Below are positions 1 through 8,253 of a stretch of DNA of 64,000 bases, piece by piece (the stretch's first letter is position 1; every line of letters starts with the position of its first letter). Source of the stretch: UBA8752 sp002172485. GTDB taxonomy: Bacteria; Bacteroidota; Bacteroidia; Flavobacteriales_D; Sanyastnellaceae. The stretch covers positions 1 through 64,000 of the forward strand of contig JBELJZ010000008.1 in the NCBI GenBank assembly GCA_042089915.1, read 5' to 3'. The position numbers and the translations under genes were made by a program. Below the pieces are notes generated by a model that did not search any database, was not told where the DNA came from, and worked only from the letters and a program-made list of their open reading frames with translations.

Positions 1-2139
1 GCGGACATCGCGACCAACGCTGGTGCGATCAGCACGAACGCCACGGCCATTTCGGACGAGGCCACTGCCCGCGCTGCTGCGGATGGCACCCTCCAAGACA
101 ATTTGGATGCGGAAGCTGCAGCTCGCTTCAACAACGACTCATTCCTTTCCGGCATGATCAGTGCCAACGGGGTGGCAGACGCCGCTGTGGAGGCACGCGT
201 CACGGCCCTGGAGAACCAGAGCTCAACGGCTGCATTGGACGCAGTGGACTCTTTGGATACAGCGCACTCCGCTGAAATTTTGGCCAACACAACTGCCCTC
301 TCCACCGAGTCGGCTGCCCGCATCGCAGCTGACGCCGGTCTGCAAGGTCAGGTGGATGGCAACGACACCGACATCGCCGCCAACGCAGGTGCCATCTCTA
401 CCAATGCGACGGCCATTTCCGGCAACGCTTCCGCCATTGTGAGCAACACCATTAACATCGCCACCAACTCAACGAACATCTCGAACAACTACGGCGCCAT
501 GTCCAGCAACGCCACAGCCATTGCCGACGAGGCCACAGCCCGCGTTGCTGCTGATGCGGATTTGCAGACCCAGATTGACAACCTCCCGAACAGTGTTCCG
601 TCCATTGGAGCCGTGGTGGAGGACCTGCTCGATGGAACGCAAGAAGGCGCCGGCTTGAACGCCGACGGTTCTTACGTCCAGAGTGGCAGTGCGAACTACA
701 TCAGCGCAGCTACGAGCTTGGCCAATGCGGACGATCTGCTGGACGCTGCCATCAAGGCCGTGCAGGACGATGTGGACGGCAACGAGGCTGACACTGACGC
801 TGCGATCCTCGCCCTCCNNNNNNNNNNNNNNNNNNNNNNNNNNNNNNNNNNNNNNNNNNNNNNNNNNNNNNNNNNNNNNNNNNNNNNNNNNNNNNNNNNN
901 NNNNNNNNNNNNNNNNNGGACGGTGCCTACGCTGCGAACGGTGCTGCCAACTACACGAGCGCTGCGACGAGCCTGGTCAATGCCGACGACCTCTTGGACG
1001 CTGCCATCAAGGCCGTGCAGGACGATGTGGACGGCAACGAGACCGACGCTGGCAACGCCATTGCAACGGTTCAGGACGATGTGGACGGCAACGAGGCTGA
1101 CACTGACGCTGCGATCCTCGCCCTCCAGCAGGACGTGGACGCCAACGAATTGGCCAGCGACAATGCCGAGGGTGCCTTGCAGACGGAATTGGACGGCACG
1201 CAGACGGGCGCTGGCCTGGGCACGGACGGTGCCTACGCTGCGAACGGTGCTGCCAACTACACGAGCGCTGCGACGAGCTTGATGAACGCCGACAACCTTC
1301 TCGACGCTCAAGCCAAGGCCAATGCGGATGAGATCATCGCGACCGACTACTTCGATCAGACGGATGTCACATTGCACGCCGGTGCTGGTGAAACTTGGAC
1401 GGGCATTGAGACGGCCAATGGTTCCTTCACGACGGGCGTGTCCACGGGCACGATGACGGCCAGTGGCAATGCCACCGTGGGCGGCACCTTGGGTGTGACA
1501 GGCGCAACGGCGCTGGACGGAACCCTCGGGGTGGACGGCAGCGTTCGGGTTGGCACCAACGGCGCCATCAAGATGAGCATCGACGCTTCCACGGGAACGG
1601 CGACCCTCGCAGGTGACATTGTCGCCCTGACGGGTGGAATTGCCAGCGGAAGCCTGACGATCACGGGATCCTCTACCCTCCAAAACGTGAGCACCAGCTC
1701 CATGAGCGTGTCCGGACTGATCACGGTTCCGACGCCGAGTCTCGGTTCTGCTGCGGCCAACAAGAGCTACGTTGACGGCGCCATTTCCACGGCTGTGTCT
1801 GCAGCAAGTTCTGAGGCATGGAGCTATAAGGGATCCGCGGATTGCAGCTTCGTGAATGGTTACCTCGTCTTGGACGAGAGCGACCTTGCTGGTGCTGCGG
1901 AGACCATCACGGTCTTCGGTGCTGATCTCGACGCAGCCAGCACGTTCGCTTTGGCCAACGAAGGAAACAGCCTGAGCCTCACGCCGACTGTGGCCGATGG
2001 CAACAGCCTGAGCTTCGACCTGACGCACGCGCAAGCCGCTGCCCTCAGCAGCTGCACGGGTGACTTGTACTTGCACTTCAACCTGATCATCGACGGCAAG
2101 AACAGCGGCTTGACCCTGTTTATCCGCGTGCAGGCCTGA
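1..2139 (+). CDS. Fibre-like repeat protein, 5'-truncated and interrupted by an assembly gap
   Basis: The reading frame is open from base 1, so the N-terminus lies outside the window; about 712 codons are visible, including those over the gap. The first half is made of short degenerate repeats rich in Ala, Asn, Thr and Asp, such as AISTNATAIS and EATARVAADADLQ, a pattern typical of trimeric coiled-coil fibres and phage-tail-fibre-like bacterial surface proteins. Longer repeats built on NYTSAATSLVNADDLLDAA and VQDDVDGNEADTD surround the gap. The C-terminal third is Gly/Thr/Ser-rich, carries a KSYVDGAI motif seen in tail-fibre repeats, and ends in a small beta-rich domain (IIDGKNSGLTLFIRVQA). 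I see no T9SS sorting domain. A surface fibre or adhesin is an inference; no catalytic motif is visible. The next gene follows by 35 bases and also encodes an exported protein. Confidence 0.7.
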   Translation, partial: ADIATNAGAISTNATAISDEATARAAADGTLQDNLDAEAAARFNNDSFLSGMISANGVADAAVEARVTALENQSSTAALDAVDSLDTAHSAEILANTTALSTESAARIAADAGLQGQVDGNDTDIAANAGAISTNATAISGNASAIVSNTINIATNSTNISNNYGAMSSNATAIADEATARVAADADLQTQIDNLPNSVPSIGAVVEDLLDGTQEGAGLNADGSYVQSGSANYISAATSLANADDLLDAAIKAVQDDVDGNEADTDAAILALXXXXXXXXXXXXXXXXXXXXXXXXXXXXXXXXXXDGAYAANGAANYTSAATSLVNADDLLDAAIKAVQDDVDGNETDAGNAIATVQDDVDGNEADTDAAILALQQDVDANELASDNAEGALQTELDGTQTGAGLGTDGAYAANGAANYTSAATSLMNADNLLDAQAKANADEIIATDYFDQTDVTLHAGAGETWTGIETANGSFTTGVSTGTMTASGNATVGGTLGVTGATALDGTLGVDGSVRVGTNGAIKMSIDASTGTATLAGDIVALTGGIASGSLTITGSSTLQNVSTSSMSVSGLITVPTPSLGSAAANKSYVDGAISTAVSAASSEAWSYKGSADCSFVNGYLVLDESDLAGAAETITVFGADLDAASTFALANEGNSLSLTPTVADGNSLSFDLTHAQAAALSSCTGDLYLHFNLIIDGKNSGLTLFIRVQA
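763..1278 (+). repeat. Pairs of exact 55-bp direct repeats flanking the gap
   Basis: The 55 bases ending at the left edge of the gap (763-817) are identical to 1072-1126. The 55 bases starting at its right edge (918-972) are identical to 1224-1278. Between the distal copies lie 97 bases (1127-1223). The layout suggests that a copy of that 97-base segment is what is missing in the gap. Confidence 0.9.
818..917. other. Assembly gap of 100 N
   Basis: Exactly 100 undetermined bases, the usual placeholder length for scaffolding. The reading frame is the same on both sides with this length, and would also be kept by the 97 bases predicted from the flanking repeats, since both are 1 modulo 3. Confidence 0.98.
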
Positions 2140-2174
2140 TTGACTGAACCTCCCGACCATAACGACAGCACACC

Positions 2175-2582
2175 ATGAAGCGAATTCTACTCCTCGCCAT
2201 GCTGCTCGCCGGGTGCGGGTTGTTCACCGAAGAGGTGTCTGCCCAGGCGGTCCTCGGACGCCACGCCATCACATCTGGCTTCCATGATGCCGGTGATGCG
2301 CAGGGCATTGACCTCGACGGATCCATCGGACAGGCCATCACCGGGACGGTCAGCATTCCCGAACAATACTTGACCCAAGGATTCCAGCAGCCGGACGATT
2401 ACACCCCTTGTCCAGGTGATGTGAACGGCGACGGCTTGGTATCCACGGTGGACATTCTCGACGTGCTGGGTTATTACGGTTGTCTCGAAGACTGTGGGAA
2501 CTACGATACCAACGAGGACGGGGTGGTCGGTGCACCTGATCTGCTCTACATCCTCGGCTACTACGGCCAGATCTGTGAATGA
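2175..2582 (+). CDS. Small exported protein with two dockerin-like calcium repeats
   Basis: 135 residues. The N-terminus is a signal sequence; it holds a lipobox-like LAGC (Cys14) but also a plausible signal peptidase I site before Gln24, so the anchoring is unclear. Residues 27-72 resemble the N-terminal segment of many Bacteroidota secreted proteins that ends in LTQGFQQP. The C-terminal half has two EF-hand/dockerin-type loops, DVNGDGLVSTVDILDVLGYY and DTNEDGVVGAPDLLYILGYY, each with Asp/Asn at the calcium-ligand positions and separated by a Cys-containing linker. Dockerin-type repeats bind calcium and can mediate protein-protein contacts; no cohesin partner is seen here. It follows the fibre gene by 35 bases on the same strand and may be co-transcribed. 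The only lysine is at position 2. Exact function unknown. Confidence 0.75.
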   Translation: MKRILLLAMLLAGCGLFTEEVSAQAVLGRHAITSGFHDAGDAQGIDLDGSIGQAITGTVSIPEQYLTQGFQQPDDYTPCPGDVNGDGLVSTVDILDVLGYYGCLEDCGNYDTNEDGVVGAPDLLYILGYYGQICE

Positions 2583-2662
2583 TCTGAAACGCATTTCCTC
2601 ACGAACATTTTGGTTTGGTTCTAAAGGAACGGAGGGCATTCCCAACGGGGTTTGTCCTCCAC

Positions 2663-2670
2663 TATTTTCG
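2663..2670 (+). promoter_or_regulatory. Possible -7 element (TATTTTCG)
   Basis: One mismatch to the Bacteroidota -7 consensus TAnnTTTG, 22 bases before the YhhN start. The same TAnnTTCG variant occurs before several other genes here. No convincing -33 element at the right distance. Confidence 0.3.
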
Positions 2671-2692
2671 GGGGGTGCGATATTGCCGTTGA

Positions 2693-3463
2693 ATGGAAAG
2701 TGCGCCCACCCTTGAGCCCACGATGCGCGCTGACCGCATCGTCGATGCTGCCCTTGTTGCTGTCGTCTTGGCACTGTTTGTTGCAGCGGCCTTCGGGCTG
2801 ACGGAATTGCCTGGAGGAGAAGCCCAGTGGGAACCTGTCGAATGGAAGGGGGTGCACGATGCGGCGAAAGGCCTCATTCTGCCTTTGCTGGCCCTGCGCA
2901 TTGGCCTCTCTCTTGACGGTAACCCTGCGGATCGCGGATTGCGCAACCGCGTTTGGATGGCCATGGGGCTGTGTTGGATCGGCGACATCGCCTTGACCTT
3001 CTCCGGCGACCTGGCTTTCCTGATTGGACTGGTGAGTTTCCTTCTGGGCCATGCCTGTTTCGTGCTGGCTTTCCGGCACCACGTGGCTGCGGGTGCGCCC
3101 CGGTCCACGGTCCGAACCAAGGGCATCGCTATGGTGGCTTTGATCGGGGTGTTGGTGCCCACGGTGTTCTACTTGTGGGGGCTTGCAGGTGAACTGGGCC
3201 CCGCCATTGGGGTCTATGCTGCGGTCATCGCCACCATGGCCTACTTCAGTTGGGTGCTGGGTCCAGGGCCGGGCGTGGTGGCCTTGCGCATCGGAGCTGT
3301 GTTCTTCATGGGCAGCGACCTCATTCTCGCCTTCGGGCGTTTCGGGGAGGCACCTCTGGCCAATGGGCACTTCTGGGTGATGTCCACCTACATCGTGGCG
3401 CAGGTGGCCTTGGCCTTGGGCTTTACTGCCGCTGCTGGGCGCCCAGGAGCCACCCATCCGTAA
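2693..3463 (+). CDS. YhhN/TMEM86 family integral membrane protein
   Basis: 256 residues, almost entirely hydrophobic helices, with the family's acidic and Gly-rich positions: WIGDIALTFSGDLAFLIGLVSFLLGH splits over two helices, and FFMGSDLILAF lies near the C-terminus. YhhN/TMEM86 proteins include lysoplasmalogenases that cleave the vinyl ether bond of lysoplasmalogens; the bacterial members are mostly untested, so the substrate is inference. A start at Met11 (position 2723) is also possible. The 3' end overlaps the 3' end of the convergent ctaA by 41 bases, so both C-termini are encoded on opposite strands of the same DNA. Confidence 0.8.
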   Translation: MESAPTLEPTMRADRIVDAALVAVVLALFVAAAFGLTELPGGEAQWEPVEWKGVHDAAKGLILPLLALRIGLSLDGNPADRGLRNRVWMAMGLCWIGDIALTFSGDLAFLIGLVSFLLGHACFVLAFRHHVAAGAPRSTVRTKGIAMVALIGVLVPTVFYLWGLAGELGPAIGVYAAVIATMAYFSWVLGPGPGVVALRIGAVFFMGSDLILAFGRFGEAPLANGHFWVMSTYIVAQVALALGFTAAAGRPGATHP

Positions 3464-4460
3464 GGACGAGCCCCACGGCAAGGAGCAGGTGCAGTGGCTG
3501 GGCAGTTGCGGGCATCCCCAGCATCCCGAAGGCCAATCCCGTGGCGAATTGGGCCGCCAACAAGGCCACAGCCGTCCATTCCCAGGCGGTGGGCCGACCT
3601 GATTTCAGACCCGGCCAGAGCCAGGCGAGGTGAACGGCAAGGACGGCCCAGAAGGCGCTCCTGTGGCCCTTCCACCACTCTGGCAGCTGGGCAAGCCATT
3701 GGCTGCGATCGACGCCGTCGTGGACGAGGTGGTCCACTGCTTCGCGCACCTGTGTGCCGAAGACCAATTGTCCAAGGGCGATGATGCCTGCCACCCAGAT
3801 CCACCGTGTGGATGGCGTTGTGATTCGAGGGACCGGTGCGCCGGCCTTGCGCAGCGCAAGGAGCTGCAGTCCCAGGATGGTCAAAGCGCCCAGCATGTGG
3901 AGGGTGATGGACCCTGGAATGAGGTTGCCGTCCACCACCTTCTTGCCGAGCCAAGCCACGAAGCCTAGGGCCAGCAATGCGCCCAAGGCGGGCCACAATG
4001 GCGCCGTCCAACGGTGTCGCAATGCAGCGAGCAACGAGAGGCCCACAAGCAACAGGGCGGGGAGTCCGGCAAAGGCGCCGAGGAGACGGTTGAGGAACTC
4101 CACCCAGGTGTGGAAGGGGTTGAAATGGGCGTAATCGTGCCGGGTGTAGTGTTGCCAGAGCCCTGTGGCACGGTCCGAATCAAAGGAAGTACCCGACAGG
4201 TGGTCGGCTGGGGCCACCCACAAGGAGTCCCGCTCGAGGATCATCCGACCTTCTCCGTATTCGGTGTTGGGCTGCCAATGGACTTGGGAAGCCTCCGTGG
4301 GAGGAATGGTGAGGCCGAAGCACTGGGGCCAATCGGGGCACCCCATGCCGCTTCCGGTTATCCGCACGATGCTTCCAGCCAAGACGACAAGAAAGGCCGA
4401 GACGAACGCCACGCGGGCGGTCCGGCGAATCCAGAGCGGGAGGCGATTCCCTAGAATCAC
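3423..4460 (-). CDS. ctaA: Heme A synthase (COX15/CtaA)
   Basis: 345 residues, polytopic membrane protein. It converts heme O to heme A for heme-copper oxidases. Seen: the family's N-terminal signature GSIVRITGSGMGCPDWPQCF, an extracytoplasmic loop, then HTWVEFLNRLLGA with the conserved His and Glu-Phe-x-Asn-Arg, SITLHMLGALTILGLQLLAL, and late helices with FGTQVREAVD and PLHLLLA supplying the second His pair. The GTG start overlaps the stop of the upstream metal-binding lipoprotein gene (GTGA), which indicates translational coupling. No ctaB or oxidase subunit gene is visible in the window. The 3' end overlaps YhhN. Confidence 0.93.
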   Translation of the reverse strand: MILGNRLPLWIRRTARVAFVSAFLVVLAGSIVRITGSGMGCPDWPQCFGLTIPPTEASQVHWQPNTEYGEGRMILERDSLWVAPADHLSGTSFDSDRATGLWQHYTRHDYAHFNPFHTWVEFLNRLLGAFAGLPALLLVGLSLLAALRHRWTAPLWPALGALLALGFVAWLGKKVVDGNLIPGSITLHMLGALTILGLQLLALRKAGAPVPRITTPSTRWIWVAGIIALGQLVFGTQVREAVDHLVHDGVDRSQWLAQLPEWWKGHRSAFWAVLAVHLAWLWPGLKSGRPTAWEWTAVALLAAQFATGLAFGMLGMPATAQPLHLLLAVGLVLTDGWLLGAQQRQ

Positions 4461-4873
4461 GGTCGACGGCTGGCTTCGGGGGCGTAGTGCACAACCTGGG
4501 CGGTCTGTACGTCATACAGGCCACCCCCAATCTCTTCGACGGTGGCGATCAAGGCCTCCGGTTCGACTACGTTGGGGTCGAAGGCCACCCAAGCGGTATC
4601 TATTTGGTCGTCCTTGTTGAAGCGGATGTCGGCGCGCGTGACACCGGGCAAATCGTACAACTCCTTGCGCACCTTCGAGACGCAGGCGATTTCGCACATC
4701 ATGCCTGAGATGGCCAATTCGGCCACGGTTTCTTCCATCTGTCCAGCGCGGTCGACATGGGTCACTTCCACATCGCAGGATTGACAACCGGACAGCCAAA
4801 GTGCGCTCAAGGCCACGCCCGTGGTGAGGGGAAGACGCCAAAGGGCGGGATAAGCAACATTCATCATGGCCAC
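4457..4873 (-). CDS. Lipoprotein with heavy-metal-associated (HMA) domain, CxxxC variant
   Basis: 138 residues. The N-terminal hydrophobic segment ends in the lipobox LSGC (Cys30), so this should be a lipoprotein. Residues 53-125 form a heavy-metal-associated fold: ISGMMCEIACVSKVRKEL, a following LPGVTRADIRFN strand and VAFDPNVVEPEALIATVEEI. The metal site is CEIAC (Cys60, Cys64), with three residues between the cysteines instead of the two in the classical GMTCxxC site; a similar spacing is known in a Bacteroidota HMA subfamily. It is the first gene of a two-gene unit with ctaA, with overlapping stop and start codons. A role in copper handling for cytochrome oxidase assembly is an inference from this coupling. 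Confidence 0.8.
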   Translation of the reverse strand: MAMMNVAYPALWRLPLTTGVALSALWLSGCQSCDVEVTHVDRAGQMEETVAELAISGMMCEIACVSKVRKELYDLPGVTRADIRFNKDDQIDTAWVAFDPNVVEPEALIATVEEIGGGLYDVQTAQVVHYAPEASRRP

Positions 4874-4939
4874 CGAAAATCTTCGTCAAATTACCGCCGT
4901 TGGTCCAACATGGGCGCGCGGGGGCTGTTAACAAGCGCG

Positions 4940-5851
4940 ATGACGTCCGCAAACCCCCGACCCACGATTGGGCATTACCTCCTGCTGTTATTGTTGGCGG
5001 CCACTTGGGGCAGTTCGTTCATCTTGATGAAGGTCGGCCTCTTTGGATGGGGTGGGGGACCGGGGTCTCCTCCCGTCCTCTCGGGCGTTCAGTTGGGATT
5101 GTTGCGGATGGCGTTGGCTGGGTTGGTTCTGTCGCCTTTTGCGATCCAGCGGGCCCAGCGGTGGGACCGCACCACTTGGTTGGCACTCGCGGTCAATGGC
5201 TTCATTGGGAGTCTCCTTCCCGCCATGCTTTTCGCACTGGCGCAAACCCGTCTTCCGAGTGCGACAGCGGGTATGCTCAATGCGCTGAGCCCCATTTGGA
5301 CGCTGGTGATTGCGGTGCTCCTGTATTCTGTGGTGGTTCGGCCCAAGCAAGTCTTGGGGTTGCTCTTGGGCTTTGGCGGAGCAGTAGGTTTAATGTCGCT
5401 CAAGGATGGGGCCGGGGAAGTGCATTGGGGTGCTGCGGCCATGGTCGTTCTGGCCACGTCGTGCTACGGACTGAGCATCAACGTGGTGCGGAACCGCCTC
5501 TCCGATGTGGCGCCGGTGACGATCAGCGCGGTCGCCCTGTGCATGACGGCCCTTCCTTCGGCAGTGGCCTTCATGTGGACGGGGGGTGTGGGGGTCCTGA
5601 CGACCCACGCTCAAGGGGGGAATGCGTTTCTCGCCGTGGCGACTTTGGCGTGCATCGGGACGGCCGCGGCGCTCATCTTGTTCAATGCCTTGATCCAACG
5701 GACCCACGCTTTGTTTGCGAGCAGTGTGACCTATGTGATTCCCCTGTTTGCCCTGTTTTGGGGCTGGTTGGATGGCGAATGGATTGGCTGGCCACACGCG
5801 CTGTTTGGCGCGGTGATTCTCAGTGGTGTGCGGCTGGTCGCCCGCGGCTGA
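4940..5851 (+). CDS. EamA/DMT family transporter
   Basis: About 303 residues with ten predicted membrane helices in two EamA repeats. The first begins near HYLLLLLLAATWGSSFILMK, a typical opening of the drug/metabolite transporter superfamily. The TRLPSATAGMLNALSPIWT segment matches the conserved end of the first repeat, and HALFASSVTYVIPLFALFWG the equivalent in the second. These carriers export amino acids, metabolites or drugs; the substrate cannot be told. I chose the ATG at 4940; an ATG at 4910 in the same frame is possible. The upstream gene is divergent, with a 36-66 base spacer. The stop codon abuts the stop of the convergent TPR gene with no spacer. Confidence 0.87.
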   Translation: MTSANPRPTIGHYLLLLLLAATWGSSFILMKVGLFGWGGGPGSPPVLSGVQLGLLRMALAGLVLSPFAIQRAQRWDRTTWLALAVNGFIGSLLPAMLFALAQTRLPSATAGMLNALSPIWTLVIAVLLYSVVVRPKQVLGLLLGFGGAVGLMSLKDGAGEVHWGAAAMVVLATSCYGLSINVVRNRLSDVAPVTISAVALCMTALPSAVAFMWTGGVGVLTTHAQGGNAFLAVATLACIGTAAALILFNALIQRTHALFASSVTYVIPLFALFWGWLDGEWIGWPHALFGAVILSGVRLVARG

Positions 5852-7678
5852 TCACTCCAGGATGTCGCCCCTGAGCTGGCGGAACCGTTTCCGGGCCTCC
5901 ACCACATACAGGCTGCCCGGGTACTCGGTGAGTAGACGCTCGTACAACGACTGGGCTGTTGCAGCATCCTTCAGTTGGATGTCGTAGAGTTCGGCCAAGT
6001 GGAAGAGGGCATCGTCAGCGAGGATGTCCATGGCGAAGAATTCTACCACGTCTTCGTAGTGTCCAATGGCAGCATTGAATTCGCCGCGTTGGGCGGCGAT
6101 GTCCCCTCGAATCAGCAGAATTTCATCTTCCAAGGTGTGGCCTGGATAATCCAACATCAGGGAGTCGAGGGTGAGCAGCGCTTCGTCCAGGCGGTTGCGA
6201 TAGCGGAGCAGATCGGCCCTTGCAAACATCTCCATGGGCGCCGTGATGGTGTCCATGTTGAAGTTGTCGGTGATGAGCAGGCTGAGGTCGATCGCGTCGT
6301 TGGAGATCAACTTGGAGGTGCTCGCCTTGAGAATGTCCAACTGGGCTTGGGCCCAGTTGAAATCCCCCGTGAAGTAGCTCACACGGGCATTGCGGAACTT
6401 GGCCTGCTGCCCGAGGAGTCCTTCCTTGTGATCGAGGTCGACTTGGCTGAACAGCAGTGAGGCCGCCCAGATGTCGCCTTCAAGGACGAGGATGTCTCCG
6501 AGGGCGAGCTTCATTTCGCTCCGATCATACTGCGCCAAACCTGGCATGGCGACGGCCCGGTCGAGCAGGTCCCGTGCCGCGCTGGTGTCGTCGAGATGGA
6601 AGGCGAGCAGCTTGGCCCAACCGGCCATGAGGCCGGCGGTTTCCGGCGTCTCTCCGAGGTCCTGAAGTGCAATGCGGTATTGGCCCGCCAAGTCCAACGC
6701 AGCCGCAGTGTCGAGGGGAAAGGTCTGCGTCACTTGTTCGGCGTGGACCTCAAGCATGGCTTGCCGGGCTTCGGCATGGCGTGGCGAAGTGGCCCCTCTG
6801 GAGGCCACGATGGCGTAGCATTCGTAGGCAGTCTCCAGATCGCCATTCTTGGCCGCGACTTCCGCCAGTTCCATCAGCCGCCGGCCCTGTTCTCCCTTCC
6901 GTTCATCCAACGCGCGGACATGGGCCAGGGCGCTCATGAAGTCCCGTTGCTGGTTGAACACCCACACCAAGAGCTCGAGATACACGGTGTCTTCGGGGCG
7001 GTCTTGGGACGCCTTGAGCACCTTGCGCCGGACCATATCGGCCTGGCGGATGTCGGTGGAGACCCGCAGGTTGCGGTTGAAGCTGTTCTGGACGGTCCGC
7101 AGGTAATTGGGCCGGTCCCCCAACAAGGCCATGAAGCTGTCGACCATGCCTTCATAGTCGCCGCGCAATCCTTGGAGGTTGGCGAGCTCGTAGTGATATC
7201 CGTAGTTGTCTGATCCGGAATCTCTGGCGTTTTCATAGACGGCCAAGGCCAAGTCCAATTGATCGAGTTTGATCAAAGCGTCGGCCAGCCGCTTGGCGGG
7301 CCCCCGCCCCGGAGGCACATCGTCCAACGCTTCTGCAAAGGCGACATCGGCTTCTTCCTTGCGCCCGATGCGCAGGTAGAGCGCGCCGAGGTCCACCTGG
7401 GCCATGCTTTTGTCGCGGCGCTTCTTCAACCGCCCTTTGACCAGCTTCTCCGCAGCCTCAAAGTCTTCCAGCTCAAGCAGGGTGTTGAGGTACATGTCAT
7501 AGGTGGAAGGGTCCTTCTTGTGCAGGTTGTCCAGGTACAGTCGCGCCTGTTCAAACGCACCGCTGTTGTAGTAGTAGGTGGCCAGCTCCAAGTCGCTCTG
7601 GGCGATGGATTCTCCCGCAGAAAGGAGGGCGAGCAGGCTCACTGCCCAGCTGGCCATTCGAAGACGGAGGGCCATCAT
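5852..7678 (-). CDS. Exported tetratricopeptide-repeat protein
   Basis: 608 residues. It has an N-terminal signal peptide ending around SAGESIAQ, then repeated helix pairs of TPR type along most of the length, for example LATYYYNSGAFEQARLYLDN, MAQVDLGALYLRIGRKEEAD and, near the end, ADDALFHLAELYDIQLKDAA. TPR arrays act as protein-binding scaffolds; in Bacteroidota such periplasmic proteins often have no assigned role. Its ATG overlaps the stop of the upstream lipoprotein gene (ATGA), and that gene in turn overlaps serS, so the three form one translationally coupled operon. The final segment resembles the outer membrane assembly lipoprotein YfiO/BamD-type TPR fold, but no lipobox is present. 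Confidence 0.85.
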   Translation of the reverse strand: MMALRLRMASWAVSLLALLSAGESIAQSDLELATYYYNSGAFEQARLYLDNLHKKDPSTYDMYLNTLLELEDFEAAEKLVKGRLKKRRDKSMAQVDLGALYLRIGRKEEADVAFAEALDDVPPGRGPAKRLADALIKLDQLDLALAVYENARDSGSDNYGYHYELANLQGLRGDYEGMVDSFMALLGDRPNYLRTVQNSFNRNLRVSTDIRQADMVRRKVLKASQDRPEDTVYLELLVWVFNQQRDFMSALAHVRALDERKGEQGRRLMELAEVAAKNGDLETAYECYAIVASRGATSPRHAEARQAMLEVHAEQVTQTFPLDTAAALDLAGQYRIALQDLGETPETAGLMAGWAKLLAFHLDDTSAARDLLDRAVAMPGLAQYDRSEMKLALGDILVLEGDIWAASLLFSQVDLDHKEGLLGQQAKFRNARVSYFTGDFNWAQAQLDILKASTSKLISNDAIDLSLLITDNFNMDTITAPMEMFARADLLRYRNRLDEALLTLDSLMLDYPGHTLEDEILLIRGDIAAQRGEFNAAIGHYEDVVEFFAMDILADDALFHLAELYDIQLKDAATAQSLYERLLTEYPGSLYVVEARKRFRQLRGDILE

Positions 7679-8253
7679 GGGGCAGGGGATTCTGGAATGC
7701 TGGACAAGGCTGTGGAGGCGGAGTCAGCGCGGTCAATGACGCCATCGAGATCGCGCAGTCCACGCTCGAGGAAGTCGAGGGCGATGTCGACTTCTTCGAC
7801 GAGGTGCCCTGCAATGCGCAGCTCGTCGGCCACTGCGGCATCGAAGTACGCTGCATCGATGGGGGTGCCTTCTGCGTCGATTTTGGCACCATCAACAATG
7901 GCGTCCATCAAGTGTCCAATTTGCCGGCGTGTGCGGTCGATTTCCTGTCGAATCCTGCGCTGGCGACCCGGTTGACGCTTGAGCATGCGGCGCCGTTCAT
8001 CGAGCACGGAGAAGGGCTTTCCTTGGTCGAGGTTGACCACCAGGCCGTGCATTCGGGCTTCGACCACCGCCAACGTACTGTCCACTCTGGTATGGGCAGG
8101 CACGGCGGCATCGTGGTCGGCGGCTTCGAATCGGACCGCTGCGCTGTCGACGGCCATCAGCGCCTCTCGGAGATCCGGCAGGTGTTCCGTCCCAGGTTTT
8201 GGGCCGCAGGCGGACAGAACCAGCAAGAACAGGGGCCAGGCGCGGAGATTCAT
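7675..8253 (-). CDS. Small uncharacterised helical lipoprotein
   Basis: 192 residues. The start is set by the ATGA overlap with the end of serS and by the signal sequence that follows at once, MNLRAWPLFLLVLSAC, with a lipobox ending at Cys16. The rest is predicted to be mostly alpha-helical and charged, with a basic stretch (ERRRMLKRQPGRQRRIRQEI) in the middle and an acidic C-terminal half. I recognise no domain. It is sandwiched between serS and the TPR protein with 4-base overlaps on both sides, so it is probably made in fixed proportion to the TPR protein and may work with it in the periplasm; this is inference. Confidence 0.75.
   Translation of the reverse strand: MNLRAWPLFLLVLSACGPKPGTEHLPDLREALMAVDSAAVRFEAADHDAAVPAHTRVDSTLAVVEARMHGLVVNLDQGKPFSVLDERRRMLKRQPGRQRRIRQEIDRTRRQIGHLMDAIVDGAKIDAEGTPIDAAYFDAAVADELRIAGHLVEEVDIALDFLERGLRDLDGVIDRADSASTALSSIPESPAP

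Noticed and set aside
1..2139. Prophage tail fibre
   Set aside because: No other phage gene (terminase, portal, capsid, integrase) lies nearby. Fibre-like repeat proteins also occur as bacterial surface proteins.
469..2160. 563-codon minus-strand frame opposite the fibre gene, crossing the assembly gap
   Set aside because: It is the antisense image of the repeats and includes undetermined residues.
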